Shown one piece after another: positions 46,435-57,600 of a DNA stretch of 64,000 nucleotides. The translations under genes and the position numbers were made by a program. The DNA is from Ailurus styani (taxonomy: Eukaryota; Chordata; Mammalia; Carnivora; Ailuridae). Every line of letters begins with the position of its first letter. The stretch's first letter is position 1. The stretch is from the NCBI GenBank assembly GCA_002007465.1, contig LNAC01000273.1, forward strand, positions 530,799 through 594,798. The letters are read 5' to 3'. The notes under the pieces are model-generated. The model did no database searches. It worked only from the letters and a program-made list of their open reading frames with translations, and was not told where the DNA came from.

Positions 46435-46527
46435 TCAGAAATGGTCATTGGTAGGTGTGATGTGGAGCACAAGAATCTGCATCTTTCTAAATTCAAGTGT
46501 GTTCAGTGGTCCAGTCATCAGAACCTC
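46435..46527 (+). mobile_element. MER5-type DNA transposon fragment inside L2
   Basis: Sense match to the central and right part of MER5: tggtcattggtaggtgtgat, gtggagcacaagaatctgca, tctttctaaattcaagtgtg and cagtggtccagtcatcagaa. It lies inside the L2 copy and so inserted later. Confidence 0.6.
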
Positions 46528-46862
46528 TAACCTAGACTATGGCCCTCTCCTTTCAAACTTCCTCCTCATCAATCTGTCCTTGTTTTGATAACAAATCTGA
46601 TCATGACATTCACCTGCTCAAAAATATTCAAAGTCTCCCTTGTATTTATAGAATAAAAGGACCCAGTTTAAACTTGCCATCATGCCAAACAAGGCTCGTG
46701 ATGCTCTCATCCTTCCCTGGCGGTCTCATCTCAAGTATTATTATTGGCTGTATGGGTGGTGCCTAAGGGCAAGGGTCTGGCAGAGAGACTACTTGCGTAC
46801 AATCCTGGCAAGTAAAGTGAGGTTAATGAGAGCATCCAGCCATCAGATTCTTCCGGTGATTA

Positions 46863-46864
<2 letters not shown>

Positions 46865-46913
<49 letters not shown>
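46865..46913. repeat. (AC)n microsatellite, about 24 uninterrupted units
   Basis: Pure AC run of 49 bases. Length and purity suggest high variability between individuals. Confidence 0.98.
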
Positions 46914-46915
<2 letters not shown>

Positions 46916-47414
46916 ATTGTCCTCTAAATAGTAAGCAATCATTACACGTTGGCTATCAATAATTCTTCCAATCCCCTTTGCAGCCCCCCACATTGAATTT
47001 AAGTTCCACCACTACTATCTCTGAATATTCTAAAAATATCTATCTTTCTATCCCACTCCCTAACCTGATTTGTTTACCTGACTAAATCCTTCTATTCCTA
47101 TTAAACACTAATTTAAATGTCATCTCATTTTCGAAGACTTTCTTGACTTCACCAGTCAAATGTAAATGCTCTTTCCCTTCACTTCCACTGCTGCTTCTTT
47201 AATTCTACTAAATTGTTTGGATGCATTTCTCCTTTCTACAGGAAAAGTGTCTAGATGACTAAAAGAAATGACTCTGAACTAGACGAGTGTATGAGATGCA
47301 CCAAAGGAGCTTTAAAAACACCACCACTTTCTCACATGCACATCTTCCACTGGAAGGAAGAGCATACAACAGTAACACACAAAACCACCACCGGCTTTAA
47401 GAATTTAAGTTATC

Positions 47415-47604
47415 GGGGACCCCTGGGTGGTTCAGTTGGTTCAGCGGCTGTCTTTGGTTCAGGTCATGATCCCAGGGTCCTGGGATCAAGCCCTGCATCA
47501 GGCTCCCTGCTCAGTGGGGAGCATGCTTCTCCCTCTCCCTCTGCTTGCTGCTCCCCCTATTTGTGCTCTCTCTTTCAAATAAATAAATAAAATCTTAAAA
47601 AAAA
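47415..47604 (+). mobile_element. SINEC retroposon
   Basis: Head ggggacccctgggtggttca, body tcatgatcccagggtcctgg, gggagcatgcttctccctct, tail tcaaataaataaataaaat plus poly-A. Caniform-wide type. Target-site repeats not clear (aagaatttaagttat against aataatttattgctat). Confidence 0.94.
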
Positions 47605-50342
47605 TAATTTATTGCTATGAAGTCCAGCAGATTTTTTCAAGTTTTCCAAGGTTAATTTGTTTGGTCCACCCCCACTGGGGGATTCCAGTATTCCCTGGCA
47701 CCCCCAGAGCTAGCACACTGCCTGACCTACAACCTAAACTATTCTTCATAGCATTTAGGCTGTTCAAACTCAAGTTTTTACAGTAATGGCTTAAGCTTGC
47801 TGTGCAAAGTTGTGCTTCAACTATGTTAGGTGGAGAGGAGGAAAAGAGTATGACTTGCGGGGATTTTGCTAGATATTGTGTCGTTCCGGTGGATAGGTTG
47901 GAGGTCAATCCAGTGCAAGAAGATTTCAGCACCGGAAATGCAGGTATGGTCTCCCAGCATCCTCACGGGTGTATTGAGATTTTGTCCATCAGTTTGTGAT
48001 GGTGCAAATTCTGCTCCGTCGCCAGCAACTTCACGCGGACATCCAGGCACCCACAGTGGGGCACCGGGCTCAAGAGTTCAGTTAATAAATGGCCATTGGT
48101 GCAAGTAAATCAGGGCAAGCCAGAACCCAGCACACACGCGTGCACCTAGTACCGATCTTTGCTGCGACTCTTTTGTCTATGCAACCTATTGAGGCTGTGC
48201 TTTTGAGGTGAGAGGCAGCACAAGCCTTTGGAAAAGACGTGTGTATGCCTGTGTGACATCTCTGCTGCCATTCTCTGGCTTTTGTGTTTTGGCTACCTGC
48301 CACTGAAATGAATGGCTTTCAAATTGCTTCAAAAGTGAAATGGCACTTTTGTATAATTTCACAACAAGGGAGCCACTCTTAATCTTTTTAAACTGACTTA
48401 GACACTTGTCAGTTATTTGAAGGGGTTTATAACTTTGTCACCTATGTAGTCATTCAGGTTCTTAAAAAGCAAGTGCAGTCGATAAGAGGAACACTTTTTT
48501 TTCTTTTTTGGCAGAAAATGTAAGCACTAAAAACATTATTTGACTTGAACTTGATTCTGAGCATTCAGCATCTTTCCTCTAGGATTCAGACCTCCTTCCA
48601 CCAACTTGAAGGTTCTACACGCTGGGTAAAGGACATCGAAGACTTTTCCACAATTAATCTGAACTCATTTTTTTTTCTTTGTGCATTTGTCAAATACCTG
48701 TCCCGTCAATTGGATTTCATCATTTGGTTTGATATCACTGGATTGTTAGTTATCGTTGGTCTTTAAAATTCATTTTTATTTCTTCTCATCTTTATCATAG
48801 TACATATACATAATTCTGGAATCGGGCGGGCTTACTTTCATTGTGGTATAGGGAGCAGATTCCTCCATATTATCTTATTTTTAAATAAAAATATTGATGG
48901 CTCTGATGCAGGAAAATAAAAAGTTTAAAGGTTTAAGTTTTTGTGTACTTTGGAAGGTACCAGCAGTTTTAGAAACACTTTTAGTGCAACAGGAAAGAAA
49001 AGAAAGGGTAAAAAGAAAAAAAAAAACAGAAATAAATAAAAAACATCTGGTCTGACAACTTGTATAAGTTCCAGACTCCTGCAACTTTAAACTGCCAACT
49101 TTTAAACCTCTGAAAGTCGAGAGTTGTAATGGAAATGCTAAGTGACCCTTAAAAGGCTTAAAGGGACACTGTCAAATAGTTTAAGGTCAAATTTTGAGCA
49201 AGCTTTAAATTGTCATAATCTAGTAGGGAATATGTCCCGATTTAAAATATTTTTATTTTTGTAATTTTGTATTTAATCACAAAAATCAATGAAAAGGTAA
49301 CAGACATTGTTATTTAGAACTATCCTTTTGAGTGAGTCATTAAGTCAATAAAAATGAGCAAATTTTTTCTTTCCATGATCAGAGAGATGCTGATAGAAAA
49401 TCCATGCCATTGCTATAAAATCAACACTTAAGTCATATTGTGCAATGTCCCATCACAATCAAGAGACACATATGTGTGTGAACAAACGCTTACATGTAAA
49501 ACATCTAAAATTTTTAAAATTGCAATGTGAAGCGTAAACATTGTCAGGTATCATAAATCGGTTTTATTGTCATTAAATTTTGCTACTGAAAGATGTTATG
49601 TAGGTAGACTATGCTCCTTCTTTGTATTTCCACGCACTCTGGCCCCAAAATTCTGTTAATGAAGTCCAAACTGTCTTAGAGTTATGAAAGAAATTCTATA
49701 GTCAAGTGTTGGCAACGGCTTTCTTCAATATTTGATGTTGTTACATTGGCTTCTTTACCGATTATTCTTTAGATTCAAATCTTGGCAATTCTTTTTAAAT
49801 TGCCTCCAAAGTAATTTTCGGTAGTTTTTCCTGAAATCCTTGAAGATCCAGTTTAATCTTGGCTTACAGAAAAAATGTCTTACAAATATTCACTTGAATC
49901 GACGTCAAACATCTTCAGAACCTGTTTCATGCAAATTTCTGATAGCAATAAGCACTTGTATTTTTGTCAGAACGTTCTCAGGTAGGGTAAAGAGTGCGCC
50001 ATTTAATCCAGCCCATCCTATGAGAAAGTGGTGAGTGGCAAAATTATACGTGTGCACTAACAAGATCAAAGAGAGTTATTTGCCACTTCGTATTTTTTTT
50101 CTCAGAAATTAATTCCTAAAAACACAATCAGCTTTTCAATAGAGGTAAATCTCAATGCAAGAGGAATGAAAGAAAGGTGCATAATAAATTATAAGGTTGC
50201 CAAAATATTTCATGAAATACTCAAATGATATTTGCAATAATTATTTTAAATTTAATATGGGCAGGAAGGTGCAGCGGAACAAAAGAAAAGAGGAGGAGAA
50301 TAGAAAATTGTAAGGCGCTATCCTGACTAGGGAATGAGTATC
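47605..50342. other. Unique sequence with a CpG-retaining block
   Basis: No recognised exon or interspersed repeat. About 47.85-48.25 kb keeps some 15 CpG dinucleotides (for example tccgtcgcc, cacgcgg, cacgcgtg) and is open in several frames on both strands, which is unusual for this window. From 48.3 kb on it is ordinary AT-rich sequence. Confidence 0.5.
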
Positions 50343-50357
50343 TAAAGAGTGTTTGCA

Positions 50358-50552
50358 TGGGCGCCTGGGTGGCTCAGTGGGTTAGGGCCTCTGCTTTCGG
50401 CTCCGGTCATGATCTCAGCGTCCTGGGATCGAGGCCCGCATCGGGCTCTCTGCTCAGCAGGGAGCCTGCTTCCTCCTCTCCCCGTCTCTCTGCCTACTTG
50501 TAATCTCTCTCTCTGTGTCAAATAAATAAATAAAATCTTTAAAAAAAAAAAA
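50358..50552 (+). mobile_element. SINEC retroposon, musteloid-like, exact 15-bp duplication
   Basis: Head gggcgcctgggtggctcagt, body gcctctgctttcggctccgg, tcctgggatcgaggcccgca, 3' module tctgcctacttgtaatctct, tail aaataaataaataaaatctt and poly-A. Flanks taaagagtgtttgca are identical (50343-50357 and 50553-50567). Low divergence, so among the younger copies here. Confidence 0.97.
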
Positions 50553-50889
50553 TAAAGAGTGTTTGCAGAAAGTATTTATTTCTTTTGTTTGATTCCCCCC
50601 TGCACCTTCTTATGAAACACCAGAAACTGGTCACTCCCAGAGGCAAGGTACAGAAATAGATAAATGTGTGGACTTATCTGATATGGCAAATTGGCTGCTT
50701 CTATAGTTTTCTTGTATCTGCTTCGAGTGAGGCCAGGCCAGGCTGAGGAGAGTGAAATGAGTGAAAGCTGGTGTGTGTGTGTGCAGCTTGGAAGCGTATC
50801 CCTCTTTAGAGTCTCCTTCTTTGCATTTTTTGCATTTTTTGGAGAGACTGCTACAAGGAGAGGGACAGAGGAGAGAAAGTGTGTGAAAG

Positions 50890-50890
<1 letters not shown>

Positions 50891-50942
<52 letters not shown>
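50891..50942. repeat. (CA)n microsatellite, about 26 uninterrupted units
   Basis: Pure CA run of about 52 bases, the longest simple repeat of the window. Confidence 0.98.
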
Positions 50943-50945
<3 letters not shown>

Positions 50946-52159
50946 TCTGAGAGATGGAAGCTTTTTAAGAGTTCAAAATTCAGAGCCCTAACATCTTCCC
51001 TCCTTTTCTATCATTTCTTGTCATCACTTAGTTCCTGGTTCTTAGGTTAGCTGTGTGCTAAGCTTCTCTGGCAACCAGGTTAAAAAGAAGTGAAAACAAA
51101 CAAGGAAGTTTACACCCTAAGACATGAGGAGAAAGATCAGCTTGTGACTGAACACCATATAAACAAAGACATTCCCTGATAAGAACAACAACCCACCACG
51201 GCCTTTGTCCAGCAGCATCTGGTTACAAACAGACACCTCTTTAGGAGTGGCTGCGGAGTGAGGCCCGTGGGAGGGCCTGGTGCCAAGCTCCCACCATGGT
51301 TAATGGCTTCTCTCCATTGATTTAAGCCTGACCCTCACTAGGGGAGGCAGTTTTGCTAGGGTGCCATGATTCTTTCCAAAACAATCAATAGTTATGAATA
51401 CACACTCGTAAAACTTTTTCAATGAAGAAAAAAATATATATGGGTTAAAATGTAATCAAAAATCAGTGTGACCGTTTGAATCTCTTGTAGTATTACTGCA
51501 TATTACTTCCATTGATGCAACAAAAGGTCATGCAGTTATATATTGCCTTTAAAAAATCAGTGAATGCATAATAGTTTTTGCTACTCGGAACAAGAATCAT
51601 TAAACAAATTCATAAATCAATGAAGCATACAGATGCATTACTTTAATTATCATTTCTGCTCAGATGGTTGGTTTATATAATGTAATTGTTTACTGTTTCC
51701 CAGTATTACACTGGAAAGGCTTGGTTGGGCCACTTCATATTTCATACTGCCCTCATTTTAAAACTTTTTGTATTTTAATCACAGTGAAAAAGCGTAGTCT
51801 TCGAAAGCTATTCGCTGTGCACCCTTTTGTTGTGGCTGTTTTTGTTGTTACTTGTTCTTGGGCTTTCTTTCCTTTTTTGACATTTATGCCTTCAACTCAA
51901 GAATTTGCAGCTCCCTTCTTGCTTCTTTTAGCCAGGCTCAGAGAAATCATCGCAAGTTTTTAATCAAGTTGTCTTTGCTCTAGACTTAACGGACGAATTG
52001 TACCTACCACGGTCAGAGAAGTGGAGCAGAGGTAAAGGAGGGGTGGCTTTGATGGAGTTAGGTTCTGCATAGCGCTAAGAAACTTTGCAGTCCCAGAGGA
52101 TGCTTCTGTCCCTATCCTGTTTTAAAACACCAAGAGTAGCTGAATTAAGTCAGCCATGA

Positions 52160-52212
52160 GTGTGTGTTTGGTGGTGGTGGTGGTGGTGGTGGTGGTGTGT
52201 GTGTGTGTGTGT
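52160..52212. repeat. Compound (GGT)n(GT)n microsatellite
   Basis: About nine GGT units followed by GT units, preceded by a short tgtgtgt run. It is G-rich on the plus strand. Confidence 0.96.
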
Positions 52213-52655
52213 TAGAATCTTAGCTACAGAAGAAGGTCAAATCTGTTAGACTCGAAATCTATAATCCTTTGGGGGGCTCTGCTCTGCTCTCCAGGCCCAC
52301 TGGGGTGGCCTGCGCACCTCCGCAGCTCTGCAGGGTGGCCCCCCCCTTAGGTTCGGTGGTGGGAGTGGCAGCACGAGTAATCTCTGAATGCTTCAGGGTT
52401 GTTTTTACTTTGTCTCAAAAAATAGCATGTTTTGCAGACAAATAGGCCTGTGGTCTGGTCCTAGAGAATCCCCCAAGGCCAACAGCCTTCTTGCATGCTG
52501 TCCTGCTTTCTCAGCGCCCTTTCTTTCTGACTTGCAGTGGCTCTCTTGGTATAATTTCTCTGTCTGGCTTCTGCTCAGACGGCTGCAAGTCATGATTTGA
52601 GCTCACCATCTCTGTATCTAATGGTTGTTCAGCCACACATTGAGTGTTTTCTTTT

Positions 52656-52847
52656 TCTTTTCTTCTTTAAATGTTCTATTTATTTATTTGACAGAGCGAG
52701 AGAACACAAGCCAGGGGAGCAGCAGAGGGAGAGGGAGAAGCAGGCTCCCTGCTGATAAGGGAGCTGATGTGGGGCTCCATCCCAGGACCCTGAGATCATG
52801 ACCTGAGCTGAGGCAGACCCTTAACCGACTGAGCCACCCAAGTGCCC
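52656..52847 (-). mobile_element. SINEC retroposon, antisense
   Basis: Right edge gagccacccaagtgcccc is the reverse head, tcatgacctgagctgaggca the body, agagggagagggagaagcag the 3' half of the caniform-wide type, then AAATA units on the left. Flanking repeats of about 21-22 bases start with cagccacaca on both sides (52630 and 52848) and differ at ttgagtg/ccttagtg. Divergent duplication, so moderately old. Confidence 0.95.
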
Positions 52848-52869
52848 CAGCCACACACCTTAGTGTTTT

Positions 52870-53532
52870 CTTTAGCACTAAGTGAGAAAATGAGAACAAA
52901 TGAGAAGAGAGAGAAAATTGAGAACAAACTTTCTCGGCTTTTTGCAATACGGATGAGTTGAGAATTTTCCAAGTCTCCCAAGTTATGGTTCCGTTTGCTT
53001 AATAATTCCTCCTTCAACTCGTCTTTTTCTTGTTGCATTTTACTATAAGCAGTACGGAGAATTCAGGATTCAGCTTAAAGCCTTTACCTAGAAATTGCCT
53101 CTGCTAAATACTCAACTTCACCACTCTCGTGGTTGACTTCCCCTGAAACACTAGAACACGATTCAGTCAGGTCCTCTGACATTCTACAATAAGGATCGCT
53201 CTTCCGATAACCCATCATCCAGTTTCCAATCACCTGTTCCTCATTTCCATCTGAAACCTCACCGGAGTGGCCATTAAGGTGCATGTTTCAATCAACATTG
53301 TGTTTGTCATTATGCCTGCATTCTCTAAGTATGTGGAAGTTTTCCCTCCAGCTCTCTTCTTGTCCTTCACCTCACATTCAACGTCCATTTTCCTACCAAC
53401 GGTCCCTTCATAGACATCTCAACTTTTTCGGCCATGCGCCTCAAAATTCTCCCACCTCTCCCCCACCATCCTGTTCGAAAGCCAGTTCCACATTTTTAGA
53501 TAGAACAACACCCCACTTCTCAATAACAACAT
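52870..53532. other. Unique sequence
   Basis: No exon or repeat recognised. The 112-codon frame at 53283-53621 runs into an antisense LTR and is not a gene. Confidence 0.45.
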
Positions 53533-53910
53533 CTGTCTTTGTCTCCTCAGGCTGCCACAACAGAAAACCACAAACTGGTGGCTTAAACAGCAGAAATTTC
53601 TCACAGTTTAAATGGCTGTGAAGTCCAATATTGAGGCCCTGGCCAATTTGGTTTATGGTGAGACCTCCTGGTTTACAGACGCTGCTTTTCAGCCGTGTGC
53701 TCATATAGCAGGAAGAGAGAGGAGGAAGGAGACAGGGAGAGGTTTCTTTCTCTTATTATCAACCACAGTCCTTCCAATTGGATTAGAGAGCCTTAGGACC
53801 TCATTTAAACTTAATGACCTCCTAAAGACCATATATCACCAGCGATCGTTACACTGGGGAGTAGAGCTTCAACACGTGAATTTTAGGGGGACAAAATTCA
53901 GTCCACAGCA
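53533..53910 (-). mobile_element. MaLR-type solo LTR (MLT1-like), antisense
   Basis: Reverse order of the LTR: tgtctttgtctcctcaggct, gctgccacaacagaaaacca, ggtggcttaaacagcagaaa, tttctcacagtttaaatggc, acctcatttaaacttaatga, cctcctaaagaccatatatc, gagcttcaacacgtgaattt and the end gacaaaattcagtccacagc. No internal retroviral region beside it. Ancient and inactive. Confidence 0.82.
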
Positions 53911-55050
53911 GTCTCTGATGCTGTTGTCATAGAATCTGGAATGCGAAGTATGTAGCATTTGAATGAAGATCATATCCTGGAAGTAAAGATGGCTTGCCAA
54001 ATTGTTCCTTCTGATTATGACATTGTAATGCCACACATGTGGAATGGGTGTTTACACTAGTCAAAAGGATTAGAACAACTGCAAAAATGTGACTGCGACC
54101 TAGTTCTATATAAATATGATGGATAACTTTCATTTTGCAGGTATTTTGCAAGCCTGAGTAAGAAGCATTATGTTCCCAGGTAAGTATCCCCCATTCTATC
54201 CCCTTTTACCTCCCCACCCCCCAAATACCTGTCACATTTCTCAGCGTGCAATTTAGCTTTGGGTTAACAGACAGTACTTTTATAAACTTGCTGCAGAAAT
54301 TGTTATGGAAAAGCAAAGTATTACTGTTGCTGTATTATATCTTGTCACAGAAAATCAAATGTGAAACAATAGAGGCTAGAACTATAAAAAATTATTTATT
54401 CATAAAATTCAGAATCCAAGAGCAGATCCAACAAAAGCTCAAATCCTTTGAAATGGTACTTAGGTAAGTGAATAGAATATATAATGAATATTCCAAACTT
54501 CATAATCTCCATTGAATATCTAGATTTTTACTAACAAATTTTAGAATATGATTAAAAAATTCCTTAAGCATTAAATTTTACATCATTTTACAGTTACTTC
54601 CTTCCTATCTTCCTTTCTCCCTTTCCCTCTCTTTCTCACTTTTTTATTAAATGATTCTAAATCTAGGACAGTTAGGGCTAGTAGGCTAAAAGCAGCTCAC
54701 CTAAATTTTCCAGGTGTTGTACAGATTCTCGGACATTAATATTTATAAAGAGAAAATTGTTCTATATATGTATTTTTCATCCTAGCATTAATGGATAATT
54801 TACTTATCATTTCTCTTTCTGATATTTAGTCTTCCCCTTACTTCTGGAAAGGGGTTTGTGGGCATACGGGGATGGGACAATGCAGCTGGATGCATGGCTT
54901 TTAAAACTTATTGGGCAAAGAGTGGTTCTTTAAAAACAAGTATGCATTGATGGAATCTGGCAGCTATTGTTGAGATTAAATATATCACCTTGGATAAGAC
55001 AGAGAAAGAGAGATTTTTCTCCTTACCTTGGCTGGGGCTTGGGCTTAGTG
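53911..55050. other. Unique AT-rich sequence
   Basis: No exon or repeat recognised apart from a CT-rich patch at about 54.60-54.64 kb. Confidence 0.45.
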
Positions 55051-55054
55051 ACGA

Positions 55055-55400
55055 ACTTAGTGTTTGGGCTGCTACGGCAAATATACCATAAACGGGGTGA
55101 CTTATAAACAAAAGAATTTCATTTCTCACAGTTCCAGCAGCTACAAAGGCTGAGATCAAAGCACAGGGAGATCTGGAGTCTTGTTCACGGCCGGCCATCC
55201 TCTCATTGTAACCTCACGTGACAGAATTGGTCAGGGGAGCTCTTTTATTAGGCTTCAGACTTTTTTATAAAGCTCCACCCTCATGACCTCTGTGCCTCCA
55301 AAGGCCTCACCTCCTATTGCCTTCACACTGTAGGTTAAGTCTTCAACATCTGAAGGGAAGGCTGGGGGTGGGACACAGACACCCAGTCCATCAATAACAG
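55055..55400 (-). mobile_element. MaLR-type LTR, antisense
   Basis: Reverse LTR order: tgggctgctacggcaaatat, aaacggggtgacttataaac, ttcatttctcacagttccag, cggccatcctctcattgtaa, cctcacgtgacagaattggt, gctccaccctcatgacctct, aaggcctcacctcctattgc and acacccagtccatcaataac. A second MaLR copy in the same orientation as the one at 53.5 kb but of another subfamily wording. Confidence 0.75.
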
Positions 55401-55484
55401 TGAATTACCTCTAACCAATCGTTCTTTGAGAACAGCCCCAGGTTTAGATTTGTTTCAAGAGAGAGAAGACGCCATGTGAGTGGT

Positions 55485-55690
55485 AAGGCTAGTTCATGAG
55501 AAGGGTAGTTTCCAACTGGCTCTTCCTCTCCTGTTTCACTCACTCTGGTGGAAGCCAGATGCCATGCTGAGCAGCCTGGTGGAGAGGCCACATGACGAGG
55601 AACGAGGGCCTCGTGTTAACAACCAGCATCGACTTCCCAGCTCAGTGAGGGAGCCACGGTGGAAGTGCAGTCAGCTCAGTGGTATGCTGG
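55485..55690 (+). mobile_element. Possible MaLR LTR fragment
   Basis: Motifs match the 5' half of a MaLR LTR: tctggtggaagccagatgcc, agaggccacatgacgaggaa, cgagggcctcgtgttaacaa and cagctcagtgagggagccac. The matching 3' half is not adjacent. A similar 3' half lies at 57.35-57.50 kb. Confidence 0.5.
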
Positions 55691-55786
55691 TAAATGTTCT
55701 CCTGTTCTCTGAAAAGGAATGCATGTATCTTTATTGCAGTAGGTGCATATACCCACATTAGTCTCTTATAAAGAATTTATAGTATA

Positions 55787-55973
55787 CGGGCTCCTGGGTA
55801 GCTCAGTCGGTTAAGTGTCTGCCTTCAGCTCAGGTCATGATCCCTGGGTTCTTGGATTGAGCCCCGCATCTGGCTCCCTGCTCAGTGGGAAGCCTGCTTC
55901 TCCCTCTCCCTCTGGCTGTTGCTCCCTCTGCTTGTGTTTTCTATCAAATAAATAAATAAATAAAAATAATAAA
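55787..55973 (+). mobile_element. SINEC retroposon, exact 17-bp duplication
   Basis: Head cgggctcctgggtagctcag, body gtctgccttcagctcaggtc, 3' half cttctccctctccctctggc, tail with five AAATA-like units and A-rich end. Flanks aaagaatttatagtata are identical (55770-55786 and 55974-55990). Confidence 0.95.
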
Positions 55974-55990
55974 AAAGAATTTATAGTATA

Positions 55991-56751
55991 AAATTTTACC
56001 AATAATAAAATGTATAATAGTCTTTACTATAAATTCTGTATCCCTACACTTCAGCATGATCAGTCAGTCCTATTTCTTGCAAACTTATTATCAGCTTTTG
56101 TAATTTATCTCCAACAACACTCACAAAATCAGACTTTGGATAAATTGATTAGTAGTCAATTCAGGAAAGAAATCACTTATTGATGAATGAGTGTAGGTCT
56201 GAAATGAATGCTGGTTGATGTTTTTCTTTACATCAATGACTAAAACAAAAGCAGAAAAATAAACACTTAAGCTGAAACTTCACTTGTTCATCAAGAGCAC
56301 GAATGACTTCTCTGCTGAATTAGAAAGTAGTTTTTGAATACTGGAAAAATACTTCTTCATTTTTTTTTTTAATGTGACAGATAATGTGACAGCTGTAGAT
56401 ACACCACGCTTTTAAATATAGTTTGCATTATTAACATTTTTTGTACCACTTTCCTAAGCCTAGGCAGTTAACAAAACAATAAATCAAGACCCAATTTATA
56501 ATATCTGCCTATTTCTGTTGTGTAAATACTCACACCATGGCCATTTTAAACTTTCTTATTTATTTCACAAAATGTGGACATGGGAAGAGATGCACAATAG
56601 CCAAGAGCTCTATAGTATTTCCATCATATAGATAGAAAAGAACAAAGTAACCTCAAAAGCATTGATTGTAGAAAAATAGAAAAATTTACATTGGAAAGTG
56701 ATTCGTTTTGATTATTTTTTACCTTAGATTTTGATATAATCAAAATTTCTA
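55991..56751. other. Unique AT-rich sequence
   Basis: No exon or repeat recognised. A T-run lies at about 56361-56370, next to a short direct repeat (taatgtgacag at 56372 and 56384). Confidence 0.45.
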
Positions 56752-56868
56752 TGTTGTGATGAGCACCGGGTGTTGTATGTAAGTGATGAATTACTGAATT
56801 CTACTCTAGAAACCAATATTGCACTGAATGTTAACTAACAAAATTAAAAAAAAAACAGTTTAAGACAA
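56752..56868 (+). mobile_element. Carnivore L1 3' end, strongly 5' truncated
   Basis: Only the last ~117 bases of a carnivore-specific L1: tgttgtgatgagcaccgggt, gttgtatgtaagtgatgaat, tactgaattctactctagaa, accaatattgcactgaatgt, taactaacaaaattaaa and poly-A. A typical dead-on-arrival insertion. Confidence 0.9.
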
Positions 56869-57004
56869 TCCTTGAATAAAATAATGGGAAATTTAATTAT
56901 AAATTTTAATATAATAAATATATAATTTCATATAACTTCAATAAATTTAATATAATTTAATTTTTAATACTGGCTAGTCATCATTTAGCTTGTGACATTT
57001 CAGA

Positions 57005-57505
57005 AAATTTAAGAGCCCTCTTTTGTAAGCCATGTGAGCCTGCTCCAGCTCACCACTGCTGCAGGCCCAGCTAGGGCTTTGCATGGCTAAAAGCCTATTG
57101 AACAGGGACCTGAGGGTGGCTCAGTTGGTTAAGCACCTGCCTTGAGCTCAGGTGATGATCCTAGGATCCTGGGATTGAGTCCTGGATCGGGTTCCTTGCT
57201 CAGTGGTGAGCCTGCTTCTCCCTCTGCCTGCAGCTCCCCCTGCTTGTGCTTGCTCTCTCTCTCTCCACACCACCCCCCCACGACAAATAAATAAATAAAA
57301 TCTAAATAAATACAATCTTAAAAAAAAGAAAGCCTACTGAACAGCTTAGCAGCAACCCTATGAGAAAGCCTGAGTCAGAATCATCCAGCTAAGCCGCTCC
57401 CAGATTCCTGACTGATGTGAAAGACAAAAATGTTTATTGTTGTTATGAGCCCGATGTCTTAAGATAATTTGTTATGCAGCAATAGATAGCTCATAATCAT
57501 ACAAA
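57005..57505 (+). mobile_element. MaLR-type LTR 3' part, split by a SINEC
   Basis: The right part (57345-57505) has cagaatcatccagctaagcc, gctcccagattcctgactga, aaatgtttattgttgttatg and aatttgttatgcagcaatag, the classical LTR 3' end. The left part (57005-57105) has a weaker fit (agccatgtgagcctgctcca). A SINEC with its duplication aaagcctaytgaacag divides them. Confidence 0.68.
57106..57328 (+). mobile_element. SINEC retroposon inside an LTR
   Basis: Head ggacctgagggtggctcagt, body gtgatgatcctaggatcctg, 3' half cttctccctctgcctgcagc, CT tract, a C-run, then a doubled AAATA/ATCT tail and poly-A. Flanks aaagcctattgaacag and aaagcctactgaacag differ at one of 16 positions. Confidence 0.95.
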
Positions 57506-57600
57506 CTTTATATTAACCATAAACTCAGTAAAACATAAAAAAGACCATCATATTTTCTTAAGAATAAAAGAACAAATCTTATCAAGATAAGATAAAAATG

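Larger units (their letters stand above)
46050..47245 (+). mobile_element. L2 ORF2/3' region, sense, decayed
   Basis: Sense L2 order over 1.2 kb: accaaccttggcgtcaatct (consensus ...aaaaccttggagtcatcc), cttttcacctccaatcaatc, ctctaacctagactatggcc, tctgatcatgacattcacct, gctcaaaaatattcaaagtc, ttatagaataaaaggaccca, and near the end tcatctcattttcgaagact, ttcttgacttcaccagtcaa. These reflect L2 ORF2 coding sequence with several frameshifts. A MER5 piece (46435-46527) and a CA microsatellite (46865-46913) interrupt it. Confidence 0.68.
50568..52629. other. Unique sequence with microsatellites
   Basis: No gene recognised. The frames of 102-121 codons here run through the CA/GT microsatellite at 50.9 kb and are not genes. 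Two short less AT-rich patches lie at 51.23-51.33 kb and 52.27-52.38 kb. Confidence 0.5.

Noticed and set aside
50576..51050. Open frames of 102-121 codons on both strands
   Set aside because: They run through the CA/GT dinucleotide repeat (poly Val-Cys and His-Thr stretches) and have no domain. They are by-products of the microsatellite.
53283..53704. Frames of 87-112 codons
   Set aside because: They extend into an antisense MaLR LTR and have no domain.
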